13,473 nt of DNA from an uncultured Flavobacterium sp. (GTDB taxonomy: Bacteria; Bacteroidota; Bacteroidia; Flavobacteriales; Flavobacteriaceae): the NCBI RefSeq assembly GCF_946479975.1, contig NZ_CAMLIX010000144.1:1-13473 (forward strand), written 5' to 3'. The notes under the pieces were generated by a model. It did not search any database, was not told where the DNA came from, and saw only the letters and a list, made by a program, of their open reading frames with translations. This document shows positions 7,126 to 13,473 of the stretch, piece after piece (position 1 is the stretch's first letter; each line of letters opens with the position of its first letter). The translations under genes were made by a program, and so were the position numbers.

Positions 7126-7848
7126 TTATTTTTCTGTTTTAGAAATTAAATAGCGAATAACTGTTTCTGCAGCGTGAAGACCAAATAATCCTGGCATATA
7201 ACTGTTTGTACCGTAGAAAGACTTTTTAAAGTTTTTTCCATCAGTTAATTTTAAACTTTTTTCGTCTTGAATTTCAGATGAAAAAACCACTTTTAATTTA
7301 TTGATTTTTACCGCTCTTAAACGCTTGCGAATTGTTTTTGAAAAATAACAATTGACTGTTTTTGAAATATCAGAAACTTTCACTTTAGAAGCCAGCATTT
7401 TTCCGCCCGCGCCCATGCTACTGATGATTTTTACTCTTTTTCTCTTAGCCGCAATAATTAAATTTAATTTTGGAGTAATGCTGTCAATACAGTCCAAAAC
7501 ATAATCAAACTCTGGAGAAACAATCTCGAAAGCACGTTCTGGAGAAAGAAATTCTTGTACGCGGGTAAGATTTAATTCTGGATTAATATCCATTAAACGA
7601 TCTCCAACAATTTTAATTTTTGGTTCACCAACTGTCGAATGCAACGCAGGTAATTGTCTGTTTATATTGGTAATATCTACAACATCTCCGTCAACAATTG
7701 TCATGTTTCCTACTCCTGCTCTCGCTAAAAATTCAGCTGCAAAAGATCCAACGCCTCCTAATCCAACAACTAAAACATTCGATTTTTGTAAATTTTCTAA
7801 TCCTTCTTTCGTAAACAAAAGCTCAGCTCTCTCGGTCCATTCTGCCAT
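7126..7848 (-). CDS. tcdA: tRNA threonylcarbamoyladenosine dehydratase TcdA (CsdL)
   Basis: A 240-residue cytoplasmic ThiF/MoeB/E1-like enzyme. TcdA uses ATP to cyclise t6A at position 37 of ANN-decoding tRNAs into ct6A. The nucleotide-binding loop VVGLGGVGSFAAEFLARAGVG (about residues 27-47) is intact, shown by GLGGVGS at 29-35. D53 in IVDGDVVD and the E1-family NINRQ (61-65) follow, then VLDCIDSITPK (117-127) and a C-terminal GLFGLHAAETVIRYL. The early start MAEWTERAELLF matches the family's usual beginning, where an Arg near the N-terminus precedes the glycine-rich loop. The protein lacks rhodanese or ThiS-partner features that would point to thiamin or molybdopterin synthesis. The length is slightly below the E. 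coli protein (about 268). Confidence 0.9.
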   Translation of the reverse strand: MAEWTERAELLFTKEGLENLQKSNVLVVGLGGVGSFAAEFLARAGVGNMTIVDGDVVDITNINRQLPALHSTVGEPKIKIVGDRLMDINPELNLTRVQEFLSPERAFEIVSPEFDYVLDCIDSITPKLNLIIAAKRKRVKIISSMGAGGKMLASKVKVSDISKTVNCYFSKTIRKRLRAVKINKLKVVFSSEIQDEKSLKLTDGKNFKKSFYGTNSYMPGLFGLHAAETVIRYLISKTEK

Positions 7849-7929
7849 ATTCTATATTTTGTTATTTTTTGTTTTTATGTTTTTTTGTTTCAGGTTTCAG
7901 GGTGACATACAAGATTTAAATTATTTAAC

Positions 7930-8577
7930 TCACAACCCAAACACACTTTTATAATTACTTGAGATAATGCATTGTAATTCTTTTATATCTAAATTTTTAT
8001 ATTCTGATGCAACTTGATAAACTTGTTGAATATTTTCTTCAAGTGTATCTGTCTCTAAAAAGAAACGATTATTTGGAACAGCTTGAAAAACCGTTTTTAA
8101 ATCAGGATTTTTCAATAAATATTTCCCGAATGAAAGATAAAATCCGGTTGCAATTAATTGTTCTGCGACTTGTTTATTTTTTGAAAATCCGTGAATAATC
8201 ATTGGAACTGTAATGTTCAATCTTTTCTTAATTTCAATTACTTCCTGATAAGCGGCAACGCAATGTATTACAACTGGTTTTTTAAATTTTTCGGCTAAAG
8301 CCAATTGCTTCTCAAAAACCGAAATCTGTAAATCTAGCGGAACTTCAATTCTTTTATCCAAACCACATTCGCCTATTGCCAGACAATTTTGGGTTTGCAG
8401 TTTTTCTTCAATAATTTTCAGATCAATATCCAATCTGCTTTCATCAATATACCAAGGATGAATTCCGATAGAATAAAATGGAATTGCTTCATCAAAATCT
8501 TTCGGATATTGATTTACCAATTCTAAAACATCTGATTGATTGGTAAATTGATGGGTATGAAAATTAAAATATTCCAT
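7930..8577 (-). CDS. TatD family metal-dependent hydrolase
   Basis: A 215-residue member of the TatD/amidohydrolase TIM-barrel family; characterised members are Mg2+-dependent DNases or exonucleases. The metal-site ligands are visible in order: FHTHQF (H7, H9), AIGECGLD (E70), VVIHC (H105), IIHGFS (H129) and LETDT (D177). It is shorter than the common 255-265 residue TatD, which is usual for a Bacteroidota subgroup. Its ATG overlaps the upstream DUF1684 stop codon by one base (TAATG), so the two are translationally coupled. An 81-base gap separates it from tcdA. Confidence 0.92.
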   Translation of the reverse strand: MEYFNFHTHQFTNQSDVLELVNQYPKDFDEAIPFYSIGIHPWYIDESRLDIDLKIIEEKLQTQNCLAIGECGLDKRIEVPLDLQISVFEKQLALAEKFKKPVVIHCVAAYQEVIEIKKRLNITVPMIIHGFSKNKQVAEQLIATGFYLSFGKYLLKNPDLKTVFQAVPNNRFFLETDTLEENIQQVYQVASEYKNLDIKELQCIISSNYKSVFGL

Positions 8578-9176
8578 TAATGAAAGGCTTTAACACCGGC
8601 TTTAATTTCAATTTTTAAATCATTCTCCGAAGGAACGCGCGGACAAGAATACTTGTAATTATAAGCACAATAAGGATTATAAGCCTTATTAAAATCGACT
8701 GCTATTGTATTTCCTTTCGGAATTTCTAAATCTATATAACGACCGCCGGCATAACTTTGTTTGCCGCTGGTTAAATCTGTAAAAGGTAAAAAAAGATGAT
8801 TTTTATATTTTTCCTGAACCAAAAGTTCTAAACTTTGATAAACAGCTAGTTTAAAATCTTTTCCATTTATTTTAAAGTTTAAAGTTCCGTATTTTATGTA
8901 CTTTGAAGTGTAATTTCCTGTCGTTTTCATTTCAAAAACTTTCCCCCCTTTTGCTTTTACCAAAACAGCATTGACAAAATAAGTTTCAGAAATAGGATAA
9001 AAATCTAAACTTTTAAACGTTTTTAAATCTTTTCCCAGCAACGGACTTGTCTTAGCGTCAGCAAATTCAGTGTTGATTTTCTTTTGGAAGTTTTGAGCAT
9101 CAACTTTACTAAACTTTTTTTGTGCAGCAGCAAAATTGAAAAGCAACAATAAAAGTAAGGCGCTTACAGTTTTCAT
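8577..9176 (-). CDS. DUF1684 domain-containing secreted protein
   Basis: A 199-residue protein when started at 9176, where MKTVSALLLLLLFNFAAAQ forms a proper signal peptide. An in-frame extension to 9227 would put 17 extra hydrophobic residues ahead of it and would cover the likely promoter, so it was not used. The DUF1684 signature is strong at the C-terminus: GRYIDLEIPKG (145-155), VDFNKAYNPYCAY (160-172), YSCPRVPSEND (176-186) and IKAGVKAF. C170 and C178 are the conserved cysteine pair of this family. The biochemical role of DUF1684 is not established. It is the first gene of a minus-strand unit with the coupled TatD gene. Confidence 0.92.
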   Translation of the reverse strand: MKTVSALLLLLLFNFAAAQKKFSKVDAQNFQKKINTEFADAKTSPLLGKDLKTFKSLDFYPISETYFVNAVLVKAKGGKVFEMKTTGNYTSKYIKYGTLNFKINGKDFKLAVYQSLELLVQEKYKNHLFLPFTDLTSGKQSYAGGRYIDLEIPKGNTIAVDFNKAYNPYCAYNYKYSCPRVPSENDLKIEIKAGVKAFH

Positions 9177-9203
9177 TTTTAGAAATTTTATGCAAAAATA
9201 GTT

Positions 9204-9211
9204 CAAAAGTA
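9204..9211 (-). promoter_or_regulatory. Possible -7 promoter element for the DUF1684-tatD unit
   Basis: Read on the minus strand, TACTTTTG matches TAnnTTTG and lies 27 bases before the chosen start codon. A clean -33 TTG at the usual distance is missing (the nearest candidates give spacers of 9 or 25 bases), so the call is moderate. Confidence 0.45.
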
Positions 9212-9235
9212 ACAAAACAACAACCACTTAACCAG

Positions 9236-9255
9236 ACAAAGTTTCCTAACTTTGT
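9236..9255 (+). promoter_or_regulatory. Inverted repeat overlapping the probable MFS promoter -7 element
   Basis: ACAAAGTT (9236-9243) and AACTTTGT (9248-9255) are exact reverse complements around the 4-base spacer TCCT. The right arm overlaps TAACTTTG (9247-9254), a full match to the -7 consensus TAnnTTTG, 22 bases before the transporter ATG. No TTG is found at the normal -33 distance. A weak promoter that depends on, or is blocked by, a dimeric regulator at this dyad is an inference. Confidence 0.5.
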
Positions 9256-9276
9256 GACGATAATCGATCACACAAA

Positions 9277-10494
9277 ATGCTTAAAACCGCTTTTACCCAT
9301 TACATCAACAACTTTAGAGGATTTACAAGAGAAATTTGGATTCTGGCTGTCGTAACATTTATCAACCGCGCCGGAACCATGGTGCTTCCGTTTTTGTCAA
9401 AATACCTTAAAGAAGATCTTCATTTCTCCTACAATCAAGTCGGATGGATTATGGTTGCGTTTGGTTTTGGCTCTATGCTCGGTTCTTGGCTTGGAGGTAA
9501 ACTTTCAGATAAAATAGGCTTTTACAAAATCATGATTTTCAGCTTGTTTACTAGTGGGGTTTCCTTATTTTTTGTTCAATATATTACTACATTTTGGGCA
9601 TTGTGTGTGGCTATGTTTTGTTTAATGACCATTGCAGATATGTTTCGACCGGCAATGTTTGTGTCTTTAGGAGCTTATGCAAAACCAGAAAACAGAACCC
9701 GTGCGCTAACATTGGTACGTCTTGCAGTAAACTTAGGTTTCGCCGCCGGACCTGCATTGGGAGGATTAATTATTATGGGAATGGGATATTCCGGCCTTTT
9801 TTGGGTTGATGGAGCTTCATGTATTATTTCTATTTCCATTTTTGCTTTATTGGTAAAAGAAAAGAAAAAAGCTGAACACGGCGATAAAACAGAAAGTGCC
9901 AGCGATGTAAAATCGGTTTTTCATGATAAAATATTCTGGGTTTTCTTGTTTGTAAGTTTTATCACGGCAATGATTTTCTTTCAGTTATTTACCACTCTTC
10001 CTTTATATCATAATGAAAAATTTGGCTTAAGCGAATTGCAAACTGGTCTTTTGATGACGCTCAACGGACTTTTGATTTTCTCTCTCGAAATGCCAACAGT
10101 TGGGTTTTTAGAAAGAAAAGCTTACCCAAAAATTAGAATTATCATTATAGGATCTTTTATAATGGCCTTGAGTTTCTTTTTACTTCTTATTAATTTCTGG
10201 GCAGGAATTCTGGTAGTCAGTATGGTTTGTATTTCTATCGGAGAAGTATTGACGTTTCCATTTTCGAATGCTTTCGCGTTAAGCAGAGCACCACGCGGAC
10301 AAGAAGGCCGTTATATGGCATTATATACTATGAGTTTTAGTTTGGCTCATATTATTAGTTCCAAAGTCGGCTTTGAAATTATTACTCGTTTAGGCTACCA
10401 AATTAATTGGCTGTTTATGGCGTGCATTGGTGTTATTGCAACTGGATGTTGTATCTGGATTAAAAATGCTTTGGTAACCGAAAAACCTTCCTAG
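9277..10494 (+). CDS. Major facilitator superfamily (MFS) transporter
   Basis: A 405-residue inner-membrane protein with about twelve hydrophobic segments, the standard length for a 12-helix MFS carrier. Motif A between helices 2 and 3 is clear: GSWLGGKLSDKIGFYK (about 69-84). A second family-typical stretch, RPAMFVSLGAYAKPENRTRALTLVRLAVNLG, is represented by RALTLVRLAVNLGFAAGPALGG (about 142-163), given here in part as NLGFAAGPALGG. A hydrophilic central loop (about 193-215, KEKKKAEHGDKTESASD) separates the two halves. The sequence resembles drug-efflux-type (MdtG-like) carriers, but the substrate cannot be determined. It is divergent from the DUF1684 gene and ends at its own terminator, so it appears monocistronic. 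Confidence 0.93.
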   Translation: MLKTAFTHYINNFRGFTREIWILAVVTFINRAGTMVLPFLSKYLKEDLHFSYNQVGWIMVAFGFGSMLGSWLGGKLSDKIGFYKIMIFSLFTSGVSLFFVQYITTFWALCVAMFCLMTIADMFRPAMFVSLGAYAKPENRTRALTLVRLAVNLGFAAGPALGGLIIMGMGYSGLFWVDGASCIISISIFALLVKEKKKAEHGDKTESASDVKSVFHDKIFWVFLFVSFITAMIFFQLFTTLPLYHNEKFGLSELQTGLLMTLNGLLIFSLEMPTVGFLERKAYPKIRIIIIGSFIMALSFFLLLINFWAGILVVSMVCISIGEVLTFPFSNAFALSRAPRGQEGRYMALYTMSFSLAHIISSKVGFEIITRLGYQINWLFMACIGVIATGCCIWIKNALVTEKPS

Positions 10495-10521
10495 AAAAAA
10501 TTTAACTTCTTAAATCATTAT

Positions 10522-10560
10522 CATTCAATTTATTACCATTAAATTTGAATGGCTTTTTTA
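10522..10560 (+). terminator. Intrinsic terminator after the MFS gene
   Basis: CATTCAATTTA (10522-10532) pairs with TAAATTTGAATG (10540-10551) with one bulged base and the loop TTACCAT. After GC comes a run of six T (10554-10559). It lies about 30 bases past the transporter stop and separates it from the blaI-type operon. Confidence 0.75.
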
Positions 10561-10590
10561 TGCTTTAAAATCAATTCAAACGTAATTTTT

Positions 10591-10643
10591 AGTTAAATAA
10601 CTATTTTTATAGTTGCGTAACTAAAAAAATAGTTGTAGGTTTG
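10591..10643 (+). promoter_or_regulatory. Promoter and tandem-dyad operator of the BlaI/M56 operon
   Basis: The promoter has TTG at 10613-10615, a 20-base spacer and TAGGTTTG at 10636-10643 (a full TAnnTTTG match), 17 bases before the repressor ATG. Superimposed are two 16-bp dyads with the same outer arms: AACTATTTTTATAGTT (10599-10614) and AACTAAAAAAATAGTT (10619-10634). Their starts are exactly 20 bp apart, about two helical turns. A further AGTTA at 10591 pairs with TAACT (10598-10602). The first dyad overlaps the -33 element and the second fills the spacer up to the -7 element, an arrangement suited to repression. BlaI-family repressors bind such dyads as dimers and commonly repress their own operon; that this BlaI binds here is inference. 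Confidence 0.72.
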
Positions 10644-10660
10644 AATTAAAATTAGAGAAG

Positions 10661-11029
10661 ATGCAGAAGTTAACCAACAAAGAAGAAGAAATTATGATGA
10701 TTTTATGGAAGCTTAAAAAAGCTTTTGTGAAAGAAATTCAAGCAGAAATTACTGAAGATCAACCGCATTACAATACATTATCTACTATTGTTCGTAATTT
10801 GGAAGAAAAAGGATATGTAGGACACAATGCTTTTGGAAATACACATCAGTATTTTCCAGTTGTAAAAATCGAAGATTACAGAAAAGGATTTATGAAAACA
10901 GCAATCGATAATTACTTTAATAGTTCTTATAAAAGTATGGTTTCGTTTTTTGCTAAAGAAGAAAAAATTTCTGCAGACGAACTGCGTGAAATTTTATCAA
11001 TGATCGAAAATAAGGACGAAGAAAAATAA
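10661..11029 (+). CDS. BlaI/MecI/CopY family repressor, copy 1
   Basis: A 122-residue cytoplasmic winged-helix regulator of the penicillinase-repressor family, of the standard length. The DNA-binding domain spans about residues 1-72: MQKLTNKEEEIMMILWKLKK, then AFVKEIQAEI and the recognition region YNTLSTIVRNLEEKGYV (37-53). The rest is a helical dimerisation tail (about 73-117) with FMKTAIDNYF and SMVSFFAKEEKISADELREIL. In S. aureus BlaI the sensor pathway cleaves an Asn-Phe bond in this tail; by alignment from memory the equivalent is F96-F97, so the exact cleavage residue pair is not conserved. The gene follows a strong promoter/operator and precedes the M56 gene by 6 bases. It shares 110 of 122 residues with copy 2. 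Confidence 0.95.
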   Translation: MQKLTNKEEEIMMILWKLKKAFVKEIQAEITEDQPHYNTLSTIVRNLEEKGYVGHNAFGNTHQYFPVVKIEDYRKGFMKTAIDNYFNSSYKSMVSFFAKEEKISADELREILSMIENKDEEK

Positions 11030-11035
11030 TTTGTT

Positions 11036-12628
11036 ATGGAAGCACTTTTCATTTATATCTTAAAATCAAGCGGTTTAATGCTAATGTTTTATTGCGCTTA
11101 CATTTTATTGCTGCGCAAAGAAACATTTTTTAACAGCAACAGATGGTTTTTATTATCTGGTTTGATTGTTTCGGCAATTTTACCTTTAATTAATTACACT
11201 AAGATTGTATGGATTGATGCTGTTCCTAATTTAAACACAGATATTCAGAGTCAAATAGCTAATCTTCCTCAAAACGAAACGGCAAATTTTGATTATATCA
11301 ATGCAATCCTAGGTCTTTACGCAATTGGCTTTTTAATTTTCATCATAAAATTAGGAATCGATTTTTATAGTCTAAAAACAATCATAAAAGGGAAAAAAGT
11401 AAAACAGCAGGCCGACTTTAAATTTATTGATGTTAAAGAAAACATTGCGCCATTCTCTTATTTTGAATATATCGTGTACAACTCATCAATGTATACGGCT
11501 TCAGAATTAGAGAACATTATTGAGCATGAAAAAGTACACAGCGATCAAAATCATACGGTAGATGTTTTGATTTCTAGAGTATTCAGTGTTATTTTCTGGT
11601 TTAATCCTATTGTTTGGCTTTATAAAAAAGCAATAATGCAAAACCTAGAATTTATTGCTGACAGTGAAGCTGCTAAAAAACTTTTAGACAAAAAAGCCTA
11701 TCAATACACGCTTTTAAAAATAACGACGCACGAAAATTGTGTTGCAATCACCAATCATTTTTATCAATCATTAATCAAAAAACGAATTGTCATGTTAAAC
11801 AAAAATCAATCAAAAAAGAGGAATTCCTGGAAGTACTATGTTGTAATTCCGGCGCTGGCAGCTTTTGTTTTATTATTTCAAGTTGAAGTAATTGCAAAAG
11901 AAAAAACAAAAGTTGTGGCAGAAAATGATTCAAACATTAAATCTGTGGATGTTTACAAAATCCACAAGAATTCTACAAATTCAGAATTAAATGAAATCAA
12001 GGAGAATCTGAAAAAAAATCACAATGTAAATTTCGAAACTTCTGATGTTAAAAGAAACGCTTCTAACCAATTAATTTCGATTGTTGTTAATCTTAAGAAA
12101 GGTGCGCAGCGTGCAACATCTGTACAAACCTCAGATAAGGTAATAAACGAATTTGGAGTTCTAATTATTACCTATAAAAACGGTGATACAAAAATTGGAA
12201 TTCAAACCGTAAATAACTCCAGCACAAAAGAACCAAAAATCAAAGTAAGTAATAAATTACAGGCTAAACCAGAAATCAATGTCAACACTAATTCTTCTAC
12301 TAGTACAAAAACTAATAGTAATACTAACGGTAATACTAACACAACTACCAGCACTGTTGTAACTATAAGTACAGACGACAAAACAAACACTAAAGTGACT
12401 ACCGCCCAAGGAAAAACGAATATTATCGTTTCAAATTCTTCTAAAAATGGTCAATTTGGATCTCCTCTTGTTATTGTTGATGGCGAAGAAATGCCTTCAA
12501 ATTTTGATGTAAATAGCATTAAATCAGATCATATCGAATCTATGAGTATATTTAAAGGAGTTGAAGCAGTTACTAAATACGGCGATAAAGGTGGAAACGG
12601 AGTTATTGAAATTGAAAGTAAAAAATAA
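11036..12628 (+). CDS. BlaR1-like M56 membrane metallopeptidase with plug-like C-terminal domain
   Basis: A 530-residue protein. N-terminal spans at about 5-25, 37-54 and 88-108 are followed by a cytoplasmic zinc-peptidase region with HEKVH (H164, E165, H168; HExxH) and EFIADSEA (205-212), the probable third-ligand segment of family M56. A fourth span lies at about 268-285. The remainder should be periplasmic: a linker rich in Asn, Thr and Ser (about 415-452) and a terminal domain (476-530) with PLVIVDGEEM, ESMSIFKGVEAVTKYG and NGVIEIESKK, which resembles a TonB-dependent-receptor plug. BlaR1 normally carries a penicillin-binding sensor domain here, and that is absent, so the signal is not evidently a beta-lactam. 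Its likely role is to sense an envelope signal and relieve repression by the BlaI partner encoded 6 bases upstream. Confidence 0.9.
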   Translation: MEALFIYILKSSGLMLMFYCAYILLLRKETFFNSNRWFLLSGLIVSAILPLINYTKIVWIDAVPNLNTDIQSQIANLPQNETANFDYINAILGLYAIGFLIFIIKLGIDFYSLKTIIKGKKVKQQADFKFIDVKENIAPFSYFEYIVYNSSMYTASELENIIEHEKVHSDQNHTVDVLISRVFSVIFWFNPIVWLYKKAIMQNLEFIADSEAAKKLLDKKAYQYTLLKITTHENCVAITNHFYQSLIKKRIVMLNKNQSKKRNSWKYYVVIPALAAFVLLFQVEVIAKEKTKVVAENDSNIKSVDVYKIHKNSTNSELNEIKENLKKNHNVNFETSDVKRNASNQLISIVVNLKKGAQRATSVQTSDKVINEFGVLIITYKNGDTKIGIQTVNNSSTKEPKIKVSNKLQAKPEINVNTNSSTSTKTNSNTNGNTNTTTSTVVTISTDDKTNTKVTTAQGKTNIIVSNSSKNGQFGSPLVIVDGEEMPSNFDVNSIKSDHIESMSIFKGVEAVTKYGDKGGNGVIEIESKK

Positions 12629-12653
12629 ATGTTTTTAAACTGTAAACATTAAA

Positions 12654-13022
12654 ATGCAAAAACTAACCAATAAAGAAGAAGAAATCATGCATATTTTATG
12701 GAAGCTGAAAAAAGCTTTTGTAAAAGAAATTCAAGCAGAGATTTTAGAAGATCAGCCACATTACAATACTTTATCAACCATTGTTCGAAATCTGGAAGAG
12801 AAAGGTTATGTCGCTCACAATGCATTTGGAAACACACATCAATATTATCCAATTGTCAGTATAGAAGATTATCGAAAAGGATTTATGAGTACAGCGATAG
12901 ATAATTATTTTAATAGCTCTTATAAAAGTATGGTATCGTTTTTTGCCAAAGAAGAAAAAATTTCTGCAGCCGAATTACGCGAAATTCTAAATATGATCGA
13001 AAATCCAAAAGAAAGTAAATAA
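12654..13022 (+). CDS. BlaI/MecI/CopY family repressor, copy 2
   Basis: A 122-residue winged-helix repressor differing from copy 1 at 12 positions, several of them conservative (F65Y, V67I). The recognition region YNTLSTIVRNLEEKGYV is identical, so both should bind the same DNA sites and could form mixed dimers. Changes fall at residue 13 (M to H), 31, 54, 69, 79, 106 and 113, and in the last five residues. It starts 25 bases after the first M56 gene. That gap holds only a 6-bp inverted repeat (ATGTTT 12629-12634, AAACAT 12644-12649) and none of the AACT/AGTT dyads found before copy 1, so it probably depends on the upstream promoter. Confidence 0.95.
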   Translation: MQKLTNKEEEIMHILWKLKKAFVKEIQAEILEDQPHYNTLSTIVRNLEEKGYVAHNAFGNTHQYYPIVSIEDYRKGFMSTAIDNYFNSSYKSMVSFFAKEEKISAAELREILNMIENPKESK

Positions 13023-13030
13023 TCAGTACT

Positions 13031-13473
13031 ATGGAAGCACTTTTCATTTTTATCCTAAAGTCAAGCGGATTGTTAGCAATGTTTTATTTTGCTTACATTT
13101 TATTGCTGCGCAAAGAAACATTTTTCAATAGCAGTAGATGGTTTTTAATTGCGGGACTAATTACCTCAGTAGTTTTACCATTTGTAGTGTATACGAAAGT
13201 TATTTTGGTTAAGTCAACGCCAATACCAGCTTCATCTACTATAATTGTAAATGATTTCAGAGAAGCTACACCAAATTATTCTAATAATGTTGTTTCGTAT
13301 CAACCTCAGTACACACCCAATGAAGTTGTTGAAGAAAAAAGCATAGAAATAAATTGGGATTTGGTTTTAATTGCTGTTTATGGTCTGGGATTCGCAGCAT
13401 TCTTAATCAAATTTGCACTTGACTTTTACAGTTTAAATTCAGTTTTGAAAGGCAAAAAAATTGAACAACAAGC
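13031..13473 (+). CDS. BlaR1-like M56 membrane metallopeptidase, copy 2 (3' end outside window)
   Basis: The frame opens at ATG 13031, 8 bases after the copy 2 repressor stop, and stays open to the window end (147 codons). The first 56 residues (start MEALFIFILKSSGLLAMFY) match copy 1 at 43 positions, covering the first two membrane spans and the LLLRKETFFNSSRWFL loop between them. The following loop (about 57-115) is longer and unrelated in sequence to that of copy 1. Similarity returns at the third span and beyond (LIKFALDFYSL, then LKGKKIEQQ). The HExxH region and C-terminal sensor lie outside the window, so intactness and sensor type cannot be judged. Confidence 0.88.
   Translation, partial: MEALFIFILKSSGLLAMFYFAYILLLRKETFFNSSRWFLIAGLITSVVLPFVVYTKVILVKSTPIPASSTIIVNDFREATPNYSNNVVSYQPQYTPNEVVEEKSIEINWDLVLIAVYGLGFAAFLIKFALDFYSLNSVLKGKKIEQQ

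Noticed and set aside
7667..7954. Plus-strand 95-codon frame over the start of tcdA
   Set aside because: It is antisense to the conserved nucleotide-binding region of TcdA and ends in low-complexity spacer DNA.
9177..9227. N-terminal extension of the DUF1684 protein
   Set aside because: It would place hydrophobic residues ahead of a complete signal peptide and cover the TACTTTTG promoter element.
12202..12390. Minus-strand 62-codon frame rich in Val and Leu
   Set aside because: It is the antisense of the Asn/Thr-rich linker codons of the M56 gene, so the apparent hydrophobicity is a composition artefact.
10661..13473. A beta-lactam resistance locus
   Set aside because: The repressor and protease families match, but the complete sensor lacks a penicillin-binding domain and no beta-lactamase or PBP2a-like gene is in the window.
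1..13473. CRISPR array, tRNA, rRNA, transposase or phage genes
   Set aside because: No regularly spaced repeats, cloverleaf, ribosomal RNA stretches or mobile-element proteins were seen on either strand.

Overview
The window looks like chromosomal DNA of a Flavobacterium-like member of the Bacteroidota. The DNA is AT-rich and several promoters carry the Bacteroidota -7 element TAnnTTTG. The protein families are typical of Flavobacteriia (DUF2911, DUF1684, PIG-L deacetylase with a long C-terminal extension, M56 peptidase with a plug-like tail). This placement is inference, because the window has no rRNA or other marker gene.

Layout. (1) 1-3852, plus strand: the 3' part of a large PIG-L/LmbE-type protein, a 35-residue single-span membrane protein, a sodium:solute symporter with a large soluble insertion, and a small secreted protein of unknown function. 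The genes are 1-3 bases apart and look like one operon, plausibly handling and importing an extracellular sugar-like compound. (2) 3852-3937: a compact structured intergenic element with a perfect 10-bp hairpin. (3) 4046-5299, plus strand: an unknown three-span membrane protein and a stand-alone four-helix-bundle sensor-like membrane protein. (4) 5300-5473: repeat-like DNA and a terminator for the opposite strand. (5) 5474-9176, minus strand, in transcription order: DUF1684 secreted protein, TatD-family hydrolase, TcdA (tRNA ct6A cyclisation), HAD phosphatase, then DUF2911 secreted protein with its own promoter. (6) 9277-10494, plus strand: an MFS transporter, divergent from the DUF1684 gene, ending in a terminator. 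(7) 10591-13473, plus strand: a tandemly duplicated regulatory cassette, BlaI-type repressor plus BlaR1-like M56 membrane metallopeptidase, twice in a row; the second peptidase is cut off by the window end.

The most interesting part is region 7. The two repressors share about 90% of residues, while the two membrane sensors diverge soon after their N-termini. The only evident promoter lies before the first repressor and carries two 16-bp dyads 20 bp apart. The complete M56 protein has the zinc motif HEKVH but no penicillin-binding sensor domain; instead it ends in an Asn/Thr/Ser-rich linker and a short TonB-receptor-plug-like domain. This suggests a protease-relieved repressor switch for a signal other than beta-lactams, duplicated and partly diversified. 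No beta-lactamase or other obvious target gene is in the window.

No tRNA, rRNA, CRISPR array, insertion sequence or phage gene was seen. No gene-free stretch exceeds about 200 bases.
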